A DNA stretch of 64,000 nt from Rhynchopus euleeides (GCA_963210315.1 OY723322.1:806001-870000), one strand, 5' to 3'. Numbered from the stretch's first letter, positions 49,591 to 61,095 are shown. Notes: generated by a model from the letters alone, not told the origin. A program made the numbers and translations.

Positions 49591-51056
49591 ATTTAAAACG
49601 GAGTTTAAAACGGGGGTTAAAACAGGGCGTTTCTGTGGTGTTTTCACACCAAAAAAAATTTTTCGGCCAAAATTTTTTTTCCATGCCCCCTGAGGCCCCC
49701 CAGCTCATATTCTGGGTGATTATTCCTGCATTCCTGTCACAGCGGACACATTATTGGTGGAAAATAGGTGGCACTGACGTTGTGGTGAGGGTTGCATCAA
49801 TCGCACCGGCATCAGTTGGCACACCCCTCCGTTGTTCTCAGGAATAATGCAGTTTGACATCAGCATATTTCTGGAGTGTCGAATCTTCATCTTGCATCAC
49901 TCGATGTGCACCCTTTTGAGCTGAATCCATGATACAAAGTCGCAGGTTGAAGGCCGATCACCATGATGGGGGTGGCAATGGACCCAGCGAACTCCACCAG
50001 CTCCTTCGACAGTCCTGGAAGCACCTTCTGGAAAAGTTGCACAGTTCCAGTTGCCACCTGGAGCCTACCTTTGGCCTGCCCCTCTTTGAGAGGAGCATAT
50101 CTGTATTCTCTTTACTCTCCTATGGACGCCCGACTTCTCTGATCGAGAGAAGCCTACAAAAGGCGTAACCATCCTCGTCATGTATTCTTTGCCTCCAACT
50201 TTCACTTTTGCAGAACGGATCCCGATGAACTCCAAACAGGAAGTGCAGCCAGCTTCATCACGGCTGTGTTCAACAAGACAGCCAGGTGATGTTGTTGCTG
50301 TCAGAACGATGGTTGCAGCACTCGGCTGCGCCCCACCTGGGGTTGCTCTGGCTGTTGCCAAGCTAGTGTTTGGGACAATTATTGATCACCTAGCCATTCT
50401 CTCGGCACCCTAATGATCGTGGGTAGGCAGCAGGAACCTGCACTCTGGGGGGACGTCATCGATGAGTTTCTTTGAAGAAAGCCGGCGGCTACCGCTGGAG
50501 TTAAGGTCCGAAGGGGTCAGTACCACGGGCGCCACACCGCTCGTGTTGGGCATCGGGTTTCGGTGAAGGCGGGGGCGCTGAGAAAGCGAAATGTACGTAA
50601 CAAGCAATGGTCAACCATACACCAGCAAGTCAAACAGGCACCACCGTTGGATCGTTCGTGCACCCGAGTCTGTACTGTACCATCCTGAATCTTTTCTGGG
50701 TGATTGTCAACGATGAGGGCATGAGCTTGCGTCAGGGTGAGCAGAGGAACGGGTTGAGGCCAGGGTGAATGGAGGGTGAAAAGTAGCCCACTTCACCAGG
50801 AGGCGAATTTTCGCAGAAAGCCCTGCCACACAGCTGTGTTTGCCTGATCATGCTCAAAAGGCCTGCAATAGGCTATTTCACACAGGGAATTTGTTCACCC
50901 ATTTGGGACCCCCAGGGAGCCTCAAAATTGGATTTTTTTGCCGAAGATGGCCTCAGATGGCCCAAAACGATCAATTTTGGGTTCCAGAAAAAAAAATCGA
51001 AAAGTCTCCCCCTATATTTTGCAGGGTTTTTTGCCGTTTTAAACCCCGTTTTAAAT

Positions 51057-51404
51057 ACCGTATACGTAAATATTATGGAACGTAAATATTATGGAACGGG
51101 CCCATTTTTGGCCGGTCCGTTCCATAATATTTACGTTCCAAAATATTTACAGGGCCAGTTGGGGACTCGGTGGTGAGGACGGCTTGCGTCAGGAATCGCG
51201 CGAAAAGTGCACGAGTAGGTCCCGTCAGGGACTCTGCATGCCGTCCGATCACCTGGTCCAAGTCCCCGAGTCGCAGAAAGCCCTGTAAATATTATGGAAC
51301 GAAAAAAATCTGGAACGCCAACCCACCAGCGTTCCAAAATATTTACGTTCCATAATATTTACGTTCCATAATATTTACGTTCCAAAATATTTACGTATAC
51401 GGTA
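51057..51404. mobile_element. TACCGTATACG inverted-repeat element, copy 3
   Basis: 348 bp, same orientation as copy 1. Slightly longer through one extra TTCCATAATATTTACG unit at the right end. Confidence 0.85.
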
Positions 51405-51450
51405 ATTTAAAACGGCGTTTTAAACTTTAAAACGTTTAAAATGTTTAAAA

Positions 51451-51843
51451 CTCGGTTTCTAACAACACTGACTGACCCTCCCCCCCCCCCCCCCCGCCCC
51501 CGCCTCTCCCTCCCCCCGGCCACACCTCCGTGGCAACGTCGCACGTGCCGAAACGAAGCCTGACAAAAACCCGCTCCTCCCACACGCATGTTGATATATT
51601 TTTGTATGCGCTCAACGAAAATTATGCCTGGAGGATCTGCCTTTTTTTGTGCGGTTGCTGGGCAGGGTGTTTCTCTTATGATAGCGAAATGAGTACGATT
51701 TGCTTCGTGTGGTCTCACCGCACCTACCGCTCTGCACGAACGACGGAGGTGCTGGGGGTGAGGGGAGAGATCACTGCATCACACCGACATAACTTTTCTC
51801 CCGACACCGCAAGCAGTGAGGCGGTCCAAGGGACCAGACGGAA
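51451..51843. other. 5' flank of the ankyrin-kinase-PARP gene
   Basis: A long C run (about 51479-51496) is followed by mixed sequence. No gene seen. A trans-splice acceptor cannot be placed with confidence. Confidence 0.45.
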
Positions 51844-54800
51844 ATGATGTCGTTGGCTGAAGCGGTGGAGCAGGGTGACGTGCAAACATTGCAACAGCTG
51901 TTGGCATCCGGTGGTGACGTGAACGCCAAGGATGCAGATGGTATGCTCTTCAGAGGGGTTCGAAGCGGCGTATCTTCATTCAAGGATTCATCGTCACGAG
52001 ATTCAGGCTCGCCTTGTACTCTTGCATCGCCGACACATCCTACGTGACCCTGACGCAGCCTCCGGCTGTCCCAGTGGTTGTGTGTGGGCGGGATGAACTC
52101 GTGAGGCAGCTGTGTGAGTCCGCCACCCCGTGCCGTGTGATGTGCCACACTCCCTCACTCTTTCACAGGATGTACACCTCTGCACTTCGCTGCCCGGAAC
52201 ACAAGCGAACATGCTGTGAAGATGGTCGAACTTATCCTCGCTCAGGGTGCAGATGTGGATGTGAAGGACACCGAAGGTATGCAGCTTACCCAGTGCTGAG
52301 GTTGTGAGGACATTCAGCATCCATTCGGTGCAGCTAGGTGCAGCTACCTGTTCATGCATGTGTGCGCACCTGACAGTCCGGACGCAGCCTCCATCTGTCC
52401 CAGTGGTTGTGTGTAGGTGGGGTGACCTCGTGTGTGAGTCCACCACCCCGTGCTGTGATGTGCCACACCCCCTCACTCTCTCAGGTGAGACACCTCTGCA
52501 TTACGGTGCCCAGAACACAAGCGATCATGCTGTGAAGATGGTCGAACTCATCCTCGCTCAGGGCGCAGATGTGAATCTGAAGCGGAACCTCTGCGGTATG
52601 CAGCTTACCCATTGCTGAGCTGGCGAGGACTTCATCATCCATTTGGTGCAGCTGCCTGCCTTTGTGCATGTGTGCATACTTGCACTGTTTCCCACCTTCC
52701 CGCAGCCTCTGGCTGTCCCAGCGGTTGTGTGTCGGTGGGGTGACCTCGTGAGGCAGCTGTGTGAGTCCGCCACCCCGTGTCGTGTGATCCCTCACTCTCT
52801 CACAGGATGGACACCTCTGGGTTTCGCTGCCCGGAACACAAGCGAACATGCTGTGAAGATGGTCGAACTTATCCTCGCTCAGGGCGCAGATGTGAATCTG
52901 AAGGACAACGAAGGTATGCAGCTTACCCAGTTCTGAGGTTGTGAGAACTTCAGCACCCATTCGATGCAGCTGCCTGCCTTTAGGCATGTGTGCACATTTG
53001 CACTGTTTCTCACCTTCCCGCAGCCTCCAGGTGTCCCAGTGGTTACTTCCTCATTCTTTTACAGGATGGACACCTCTGCATTTCGCTGCCTGTGACACAA
53101 GGGAGCACGCGGTGACGATGGTAGAACTCATCCTCGCTCAGGGTGCAGATGTGAATCTGAAGGGCAACGACGGTATGCAGCACCCATTACTGAGATTGTG
53201 AGTACTTCAGCATCCATTCGGCCGGCTGCCTGCCTTTGTGCGTGTGTGCGCTTGCACTGTTTCTCACCTTCCGTGAGGCAGCTGTGTGAATCCGCCACCT
53301 CGTGCTGTGTGATGTCCCACACTCCCTCGCGCTTTCGCAGGATGGACACCTCTGCATTTCGCTGCCCGGAACACAAGGGAGCATGGTGTGAAGATGGTCG
53401 AACTCATCCTCGCTCAGGGTGCAGATGTGGATGTGAAGGACAAGGACGGTATGCAGCTTATCCATGAGATTGTGAGGACTTCAGCATCCATTCGGTGCAG
53501 CTGCCTGCCTTTATGCGTGTGTGCACAGTTGCACTGTCCCGCAGCCTCCGTCTGTCCCAGTGGTTGTGTGTGGGTGGGATGAACTCGTGAGGCAGCTGTG
53601 CGAGTCCGACACTCCGTGCTGTGATGTGCCACACTCCCTCACTCTCTCACAGGTGAGACACCTCTGCATTTCGCTGCCCAGAACACAAGGGAGCATGCTG
53701 TGAAGACGGTAGAACTCATCCTCGCTCAGGGTGCAGATGTGAATATGAAGCGGAATCTCTGCGGTATGCAGCTTACCCATTGCTGAGCGGCGAGAACTTC
53801 ATCATTCATTTGGTGCAGCTGCCTTTCTATGTGTGCATACTTGCACGCACAGCTTTCCCGCAGTCTCCGTCTGTCCCAGTGGTTGTGTGTCGGTGGGGTG
53901 ACCTCGTGAGGCAGGTGTCGTGAGTTCGCCGCCCCGTGCCGTGTGCTGTGCCACACTCCCTCCTCACTCTTTCACAGGATGGACACCTCTGCATTTCGCT
54001 GCCCGGAACACACGCGATCATGCTGTGAAGATGATAGAGCTCATACTCGGTCAGGGTGCAGATGTGAATCTGAAGGACAATGACGGTATGCAGCTTACCC
54101 AGTTCTGAGATTATGAGGACTTCGGCATCCATATTCGGTGCAGCTGCCTGTTCATGCATGCGTGCGCGCTTGCACTGTTTCCCACCTTCCCGCAGCCTCT
54201 GGCTGTCCCAGTGGTTGTGTGTCGGTGGGGTGACCTCGTGAGGCAGCTGTGCGAGTCCGCCACCCCGTGCCGTGTGATGTGCCACACTCACTCTTTCAGG
54301 ACGGACACCTCTGCATTTCGCAGCCCGGAACACACGCGATCATGCTGTGAAGATGGTCGAACTCATCCTCGCTCAGGGTGCAGATGTGGATGTGAAGGAC
54401 AACGAAGGTATGCAGCTTACCCAGTGCTGAGGTTGTGAGAACTTCAGCACCTATTCGATGCAGCTGCCTGCCTTTATGCATGTGTGCACATTTGCACTGT
54501 TTCTCACCTCCCGCAGCCTCTGGCTGTCCCAGTGGTTGTGTGTGGGTGGGGTGACCTCGTGAGGCAGCTGTGCGAATCCGCCACCTCGTGCTGTGTGATG
54601 TTCCACACCCCCTCACTCTCTCGCAGGATGGACACCTCTGCATTTCGCTTGCAACAGTGAGCATGCTGTGAAGATGGTAGATCTCATGATCTCTCGTCAC
54701 CCCACCACACTGGCGTCCTTAGACCAAGACGCCCTCACTCAAGTTGCTCAGATATTGTCCAAGAAGTGTCCAACCAAGCCTGTGACTGACAGCAGCACCA

Positions 54801-57295
54801 CCACGACTGACACAAGTGTTGCTGTGCACGAGGCCATCATTCGTATCAGGGACGATGTGTTGTGCAGCGCGGCTGTCCGGCTGCGCGTGCAGGCGGATCA
54901 GGGGAAGGTGCTGCTGTCGGACCTGTGCACGTCGCAGTGCAGGCTGAGGACTGCAATGTCTGTGCTGCTCCACGACCCCTGCACGCCTGGCGGTGTGGCG
55001 GAGAGGGACACGGCGTTCCAGCTGCAGACCGAGTGTGCGCGCAGACTGGCGGACTTTATCGCTGCAGGCACGGGTGGTGCAGACATACAGGAGGAAATGC
55101 GTCGGCAGCTGTGCGCTGCAGAGTGCGGCGACACTTTAGACACTGGGGACGTGCAAGAGGTGGGCTGTGTGGTGGATGCTGCCAGCACTGCGCACCGTAC
55201 GGCCTGCGAGGCGGTCGAGGCGTACGGCGCCTGCACAGAGCGCATGGGTACTGCGGTGCGCACAGCCGCCACTGTCGCAGAGCTGGGCGAGGCGTCGGAC
55301 GCGATGCGTGCCGCAGCCGACGAGGTGGTTGCCGCAGAGGGCAGGCTGCAGGGATGTGCTATTGTGGCGTGCAGCGCCCTGCTGCCCACACTCGCCTCCG
55401 TCAGGGGCAAGCGTGCCCTGTGCGAGTCCATCCTGCAGGAGGCGGAGAAGCGTCCCGACAAGGCAACCCTCTTGCCGGACATGCATGCTCTGCGTGTGGC
55501 GCTTCGCCGTGACCAGAAACAGCTGTTCGTCACCAACCACGAGCATGAGATGGCCAAGACGTTCGACACTGCTGAGGAGGAGGACATGGAGGAGCTGGAG
55601 GGGCGCGTCACTGCCACACGCAGGCAGGTCTGCGAGCAGCAGAAACTTCTGGAGCAGCAGGAGCGGCGTGTCGCTGAAGCCGCGTTGCGCTACTACCCTG
55701 AGCTGAATGTGGAGCAGGAGGTGCGCGAGTGGGGCGGGCTGCTGTGCAAGCGTGCACGTGCCAGCTACACTGACCGTGTGGTGCTGTCCGCCGCAGCATG
55801 CAACCATGTCGTGCACAAGGCCAGGCGCGGCGACGGGACGTTCTGCGTGCTGAAGCAGTTCGAGCCGGAGCACAGCGGCCGGCTGCTGCAGGAGGCACGT
55901 GTGCTACAGCGCCTGTGTCATCCGTGCGTGGCGGAGGTGACGTGCGTGTTCCAGACGACGGACCCGGTCGGGTGGGCCATGGAGATGCCGTACTACTCCG
56001 GGGGCGACCTGGCGCAGCACATGCAGCGCATCCGGCAGCAGGGCATGCCAGCCGTGTGCAGGGTTGTGCTCGATGTCGCACAGGGGCTTGCCTTCGTGCA
56101 CCGCAGCGGGGTTGTGCACTGCGACGTGAAGCCTGCAAACGTGTTCCTTGAAGAGGACGGGAGGGCACGCCTCGGGGACTTCGACATCAGCAAGGACGTG
56201 GGGAGGCGTGCTGCTGACACGGCAACCAGGACGCGGAAGACGCTGCGCGTGCAGGGGACGCCGGGCTACATGGCGCCCGAGGTGGAGGCGGAGGGGAAGG
56301 TGTGCTTCGCATCTGACGTGTACTCCCTGGGGCTCGTGCTCTACGACCTGGTGGTGTCGGGAGACCACCCGCGCACTTGTGTGCAGACCGGTGTGCAGGC
56401 TGCCCCGCCTGTGCGCGGAAGGGTACCCACACAGCTGGAGGGCCTGCTGGTACGCATGCTCTGCGAGGGTGCTGCGGGGCGCCCCACCGCTGAGGAGGTT
56501 GTGCTGGATCCCTTCTTCTGCAACGTGCACCACAACGACCTGTCGCTGCGGCTCGTGCCGCCTGTGCACTGGCAAGACCCTTCTGCGTGTGGTGTGCTTG
56601 TCGACGTGACGCATGAGCTGCGGTCTGTGATGCAGTCGCAGGTGAACGGGACCTGCAACGTGGCGGAACTTGGTCGGAACAACTACGGTACAGACCGCAA
56701 GGGGCTGCAGGTGGAGGGTGTGTGGCGTGTGGAACACGCTACGCTCTGGAAGGAGTACCAGTTCCGCAGGGATCAGATCCAGCAGCACGGGCCGCAGAAG
56801 GGCGTTGCGGTGCAGCCGCTGTGCGCCCTCAGCGAGGGGCTAGGTACGGACCCACTCTCGCAGCAGCTCAACGAGGTGCGGCTCTTCCACGGCACGAAGC
56901 GTGATGTTACAGACATTGTTGTCTCACAGGGCATGGACGAGCGTGTGTGTACGGGGGGCCTGCACGGTGCAGGGCTGTACTTCGCAGAGAACTCCAGCAA
57001 GTCCGACCAGTACATGGTGCCTGCGGGTGACGGCCTCTGCGACCTCCTCGTGTGCCGTGTGCTGCTGGGGACACCCTCTGTCCAGACAAGCACTGCCACG
57101 CTTAGGACACTCAGGCGCCCTCCCTGCGTCAAAGGACACCGCCCCTGCACGGCTGGGCACCGGATGGCGGACAGCGTCATCGCCGAGGTGCCACACAAAC
57201 CCCGCGAGTTTGTGGTGTTCGACAGGACCAGCGTGTTCCCCGAGTATGTGCTCAGGGTGCGGCGTGTGGGTGTCAGGAACCCACAGTGCGCCTGA
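51844..57295 (+). CDS. Ankyrin repeats, protein kinase and PARP fusion protein, ten exons, about 1,211 aa
   Basis: Exons: 51844-51940, 52169-52276, 52485-52595, 52806-52913, 53065-53172, 53341-53448, 53653-53763, 53978-54085, 54300-54407, 54627-57295. All introns are phase 1 with GTATGC donors. Exons 2-9 each encode one 36- or 37-residue ankyrin repeat (GWTPLHFAARNT then HAVKMVELILAQGADVN). The last exon adds a helical coiled-coil region, a kinase near residues 701-955 (VLKQF Lys, HCDVKPAN near 820, DFD replacing DFG, GTPGYMAPE) and a PARP catalytic domain near 1025-1205. The PARP domain has His near 1077 in LFHGTK, Tyr near 1107 in GAGLYFAEN and Glu near 1183 in PREFVVFD, the H-Y-E set of poly-ADP-ribose polymerases. 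Tankyrases also join ankyrin repeats to PARP but lack a kinase. Function inferred: signalling or scaffold-linked ADP-ribosylation. Confidence 0.88.
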
Positions 57296-57410
57296 CACGC
57301 AACACATACCAAGCACACGTCAGATATCTGTAAAGTCCACCGTGCGAGGTAGGTGCCCCCCCCCCCCCAGTGGCTGGCTTAACGCCGGGGTACTGTAAGC
57401 AGGGGGCTGG

Positions 57411-57456
<46 letters not shown>

Positions 57457-57531
57457 CTCCCCGCGGGCTGAGGTCAGGCTGGCGACCCAGGTTTTCAGGG
57501 TGACACCAGGATTTTCTCGAAATTTTGGGTG
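57296..57531. repeat. Spacer with a 44-base G run
   Basis: A C run at about 57357-57368 and an uninterrupted G run at 57413-57456. The length may be uncertain because such tracts are hard to assemble. No gene. Confidence 0.8.
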
Positions 57532-58716
57532 ACCCCCACCCTGGTCGGGGGGGGGGGTACACTGGCTACCTCCCGCACCTGTAGGAAAGGACCCCCCCCC
57601 CTTGTACCTGTACAGGGGGGGGTACTTTTACCCAATTGGCATTTCCCAGTAAGTGGTGTCAATAGGCACCCCATGGCCAAAATGACCCCACCACAATCCG
57701 CACGGATCCCAAATATCCCAAAGAACGGGTTTTTGGAAAATCCGAGGGGGGGGTCCCGCTGGGTGGGTAGGTGGGGTGGGGTGTGGGCTGGTGAAGGTGG
57801 CTGCCTCCCAGCCACCTTCACCCATGACCAGTCCCTGAACCAGACCCACGTTTCATGGGCGAAACTTGGCTCGTACACCACCAAAGTGACCCCACTGTGA
57901 TCCGCAAAAATTCCAAACGTTCAAAAGAAAGGGGTTTTGGAACACCCGAGGAGGGGGTCCCACTGGGTGGGTGGGGTGGGGTGTGGGCTGACTGCCTCCC
58001 AGCCACGCTGACCAGCCCCTGAACTAGACCCGTGTTTCATGGGTGATGCTTGGCTCGCACACCACCAAAGTGACCCCACTGTGATCCGCACAAATTCCAA
58101 ACGTTCAAAAGAAAGGGTTTTTGGAACACCCGTGGAGGGGGTCCCGCTGGGTGGGTGGGTGTGGCTGCCTCCCAGTCACATTCCCTTAGGATCAGCCCCT
58201 GAACCAGAGGCACATTTCATGGACGGTGTTTGGCTCCTAGACCCACAAAATGACCCCACTACGATTCGCAAAAGTTCCAAACGTTCAGAAGAACGGGGTT
58301 TTGGAATACCCGAGGAGGGGGTCCCGCTGGGTGGGTGGGCTGGTGTGGCTGCCTCCCAGTCACATCCTCCTGGGGCCAGCCTCCTATGACCAGACCCTGA
58401 ATCAGACCCACATTTCATGGGTGAAGCTTGACACCTCGACCCACAGTGTGACCCCACTACGATCCGCACAGATTCCAAATAGTCAAAAGAAAGGGGTTTC
58501 GGAACACCCGAGGAGGGGGTCCCGCTGATTTTGGGTCACTTTCGGGTGATGTCAGGTACCTGGAGTGACCGCAGGTAGCCCATTTTCAGGGTGGGAGCCC
58601 TACTCGTACGTCACCCAGATTCAGCCCAAACCGTGCACCTCGGGTGCACGGTCGCCGGCAGCGCGCGGGCACCCGGAAACAGGCCGCATTTGCGCGCGCT
58701 GCCTGCACCCTGCACG
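57532..58716. repeat. Array of about 185-bp tandem units (copy 2 of two)
   Basis: Nearly identical to 19900-21115, with only a few substitutions and homopolymer-length changes. It continues straight through ...GCACGCCAGCCC, the sequence that the transposon at 21116 interrupts in the other copy. Confidence 0.85.
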
Positions 58717-58738
58717 CCAGCCCCCCCCCCCCCCCCCC

Positions 58739-59890
58739 TAGGGGGGGTCAAATGGGGGTGACAAACACGATTTTTCAAAAAACCGGCGCAGAGGCCCCAA
58801 AGCCCCCGTAAACCCTCCAAACCCCCCCAGATCGGTCCGGAAACCCATCGAACCCCACTTTTCCACCATTCCGGGCACCTCAGGTGCCCGAATTGGGGTA
58901 CCTAAATTTTGTGCCACCGTTTGGTACCGGACAGTGCCACTGTGTGGGAGGTTGGAAAAGAAAATGCCCCAACACACCACATCTGAGGGTTGCAATGCAT
59001 GTTGCTTGCCAACCACGTCATCCGGTGGGTGTCAGGCGCTATGTAGGTGGCATGAGCCAGGTCTTCGATGTGTTCTGGCTTGTATATGTACCTCCCTGCC
59101 TGCGGCACAGGCACTGCCTTTGTCCCCCACACCAGCCACAGAGAGCGTATTGTACTCGGTCCACGGTTGCTGATTCATTGTGATGCGTTGTATCCTCGAG
59201 TGAACGTCACACACTAGTGGCACCACCACCCGCCATCCGAGAGCTGTATTGACTTTGCGCCCTTCCGTTGCATTCACCTCGCCACGCATATTGCACCGTT
59301 CAGTACCAGTGCTCTTGGGCCAGGCAAAGTAGACCGCAGCAACTACCAATTCTGGCACAATGGGTACCACGACAGCGCACTTCGTGTGTTCCCGGAATGT
59401 ACAGCTCGTGTTGCAACAGTCGTTGTCAACACATCCCGGTTGTGGAGCACTGCTGCACAGGAATCACACGACCATCTGGACTTGTTCCGTACCTACAGGC
59501 AGCCTCCCGGTGCATGGTGGCAGGGAGGTACATATACAAGCCAGAACACATCGAAGACCTGGCTAATGCCACCTACATAGCGCCTGACACCCACCGGATG
59601 ACGTGGTTGGCAAGCAACATGCATTGCAACCCTCAGATGTGGTGTGTTGGGGCATTTTCTTTTCCAACCTCCCACACAGTGGCACTGTCCGGTACCAAAC
59701 GGTGGCACAAAATTTAGGTACCCCAATTCGGGCACCTGAGGTGCCCGGAATGGTGGAAAAGTGGGGTTCGATGGGTTTCCGGACCGATCTGGGGGGGTTT
59801 GGAGGGTTTACGGGGGCTTTGAGGCCTCTGCGCCGGTTTTTTGAAAAATCGTGTTTGTCCACGTAAAAGGGTGGCATTTGACCCCCCCTA
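58739..59890. mobile_element. 1.15-kb foldback element with about 365-bp inverted repeats
   Basis: The arms 58739-59101 and 59521-59890 are inverted copies, beginning TAGGGGGGGTCAAATG. The left arm has a short deletion near its end. The central 420 bp is unique and codes for nothing recognisable. It lies in a C run, so the target duplication cannot be read. The mirrored short frames in the arms are by-products. Confidence 0.85.
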
Positions 59891-60634
59891 CCCCCCCCCC
59901 CCCCCCAGGCTTGCCGTATACGTAGGATTTATCGGCTGGAACGTATTTTTACGTATTTTTACGTACAGGCAGTTTTCGCCGTAACGTATATTTACGCTCC
60001 TATACTTTGGTAAGGCGACCTCTCAGTGTTCACCCCCCACCAGCGGTGCTGGGAACAGGGTTCCGAGGATTCCTATATTCGCCCCAGGCAGTTCCCAAGG
60101 AACGGTGACGAGTATCTACGGGGTTTTGTTTAGAGCTCTGTGTGAAGCCAGTTGTTGAGGGCTTTTCATACCCTCCTCACCCGCATCCTTCGGCATCCTT
60201 GCAGCGAAGCTGCACGTTCTCCAGTCCGGAACGTCTGGCGCGTTCGCAGGTTGTGCATCAGTACCACAAAGGGAGGGGTCTGGGGGGCGGTGCCCCCCAG
60301 CCGCCGGAGGCCACGGTAGTGAACATCTGCTGTTCCTTGCGGGCGACAGATGTGATTCTGTACGGCTGCATCCGCCTTCCTGGGGTCGTCTGGTTCCATT
60401 GCCTGAATCCAAATTGCTGCGCGAGGATATGGCCCGTGACAGGCACAAGGCATGTCATAAGAGACGTCCTTCGCATCAGTGCCTGGCAGCACGGCGAAGG
60501 CTACCTAGCCCACCTAGCGTGGGTCGATGGAAATGAATCAGGGGACCCAAAAAAGGTGTTGATGGTTCGATAGTTAGTAACAGGCCTGACTGTACCGGCA
60601 CCCCTGGGAGTTGGGGGTCTCATCTGAACGTATA
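59891..60634. other. Spacer with TACGTATTTTTACG words and a hairpin repeat
   Basis: C run, then several TACGTATTTTTACG-like words (59920-60005). It holds the third GGCGGAGCCCC-type repeat. No gene is supported; a 143-codon frame at 60142-60573 crosses the repeat. Confidence 0.5.
60276..60360. repeat. GGCGGAGCCCC hairpin repeat, copy 3
   Basis: GGTCTGGGGGGCGGTGCCCC and CCGCCGGAGGCCACGGTAGT, then GAACATCTG and CTTGCGGGCGACAGATGTGATTC. It carries one change in the hairpin and a 3-base insertion relative to the copies near 37.6 and 38.6 kb. Confidence 0.7.
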
Positions 60635-60983
60635 TACCGTATACGTAAATATTTTGGAACGTAAATATTATGGAACGTAATTATTATGGAACGTAAATAT
60701 TATGGAACGCTGGTGGGTTGGCGTTCCAGATTTTTTTCGTTCCATAATATTTACAGGGCTTTCTGCGACTCGGGGACTTGGACCAGGTGATCGGACGGCA
60801 TACAGAGTCCCTGACGGGACCTACTCGTGCACTTTTCGTGCGATTCCTGAGGCAAACCATCCTCACCACCGAGTCCCCAACTGGCCCTGTAAATATTTTG
60901 GAACGTAAATATTATGGAACGGGCCGGGCAAAAATGGGCCCGTTCCATAATATTTACGTTCCATAATATTTACGTATACGGTA
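60635..60983. mobile_element. TACCGTATACG inverted-repeat element, copy 4
   Basis: About 349 bp, opposite orientation to copy 1, with an extra GGAACGTAATTATTAT unit at the left. Its middle is closer to copy 1 than to copies 2 and 3 (AGGCAAACCATCC). Flanked by TATA and GTATACGTATATATAC. Confidence 0.85.
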
Positions 60984-61020
60984 TACGTATATATACATAT
61001 ACGTCTTATACGTATATCGC

Positions 61021-61095
61021 AAGCCTGCCCCCCCCCCCCCCCCGGGGCTGTAAGCGACCCCCCAGAAAATTACCCCAGCCACTGCCCCCCCCCCC
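61021..61095. repeat. Poly-C plus GGGGCTGTAAGCGACCC repeat, second copy
   Basis: Same order as 25464-25528: C run, GGGGCTGTAAGCGACCC, AGAAAATTACCCCAGCCACTG, C run. Confidence 0.75.

Larger units (their letters stand above)
49182..51450. mobile_element. Composite region bounded by TTTAAAACG repeats and two inverted elements
   Basis: The outer flanks are rich in ACGTTTTAAACG-type words in opposite order on the two sides. Just inside lie two TACCGTATACG elements in opposite orientation, enclosing a 1.47-kb interior (49591-51056). The interior has no recognisable transposase; frames of 79 and 98 codons near 49929-50361 show no motif. It may be a composite unit mobilised by its outer elements. 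Confidence 0.5.

Noticed and set aside
59563..59877. Mirrored 62-104-codon frames in the foldback arms
   Set aside because: The same peptides appear on opposite strands because the arms are inverted copies. Not genes.
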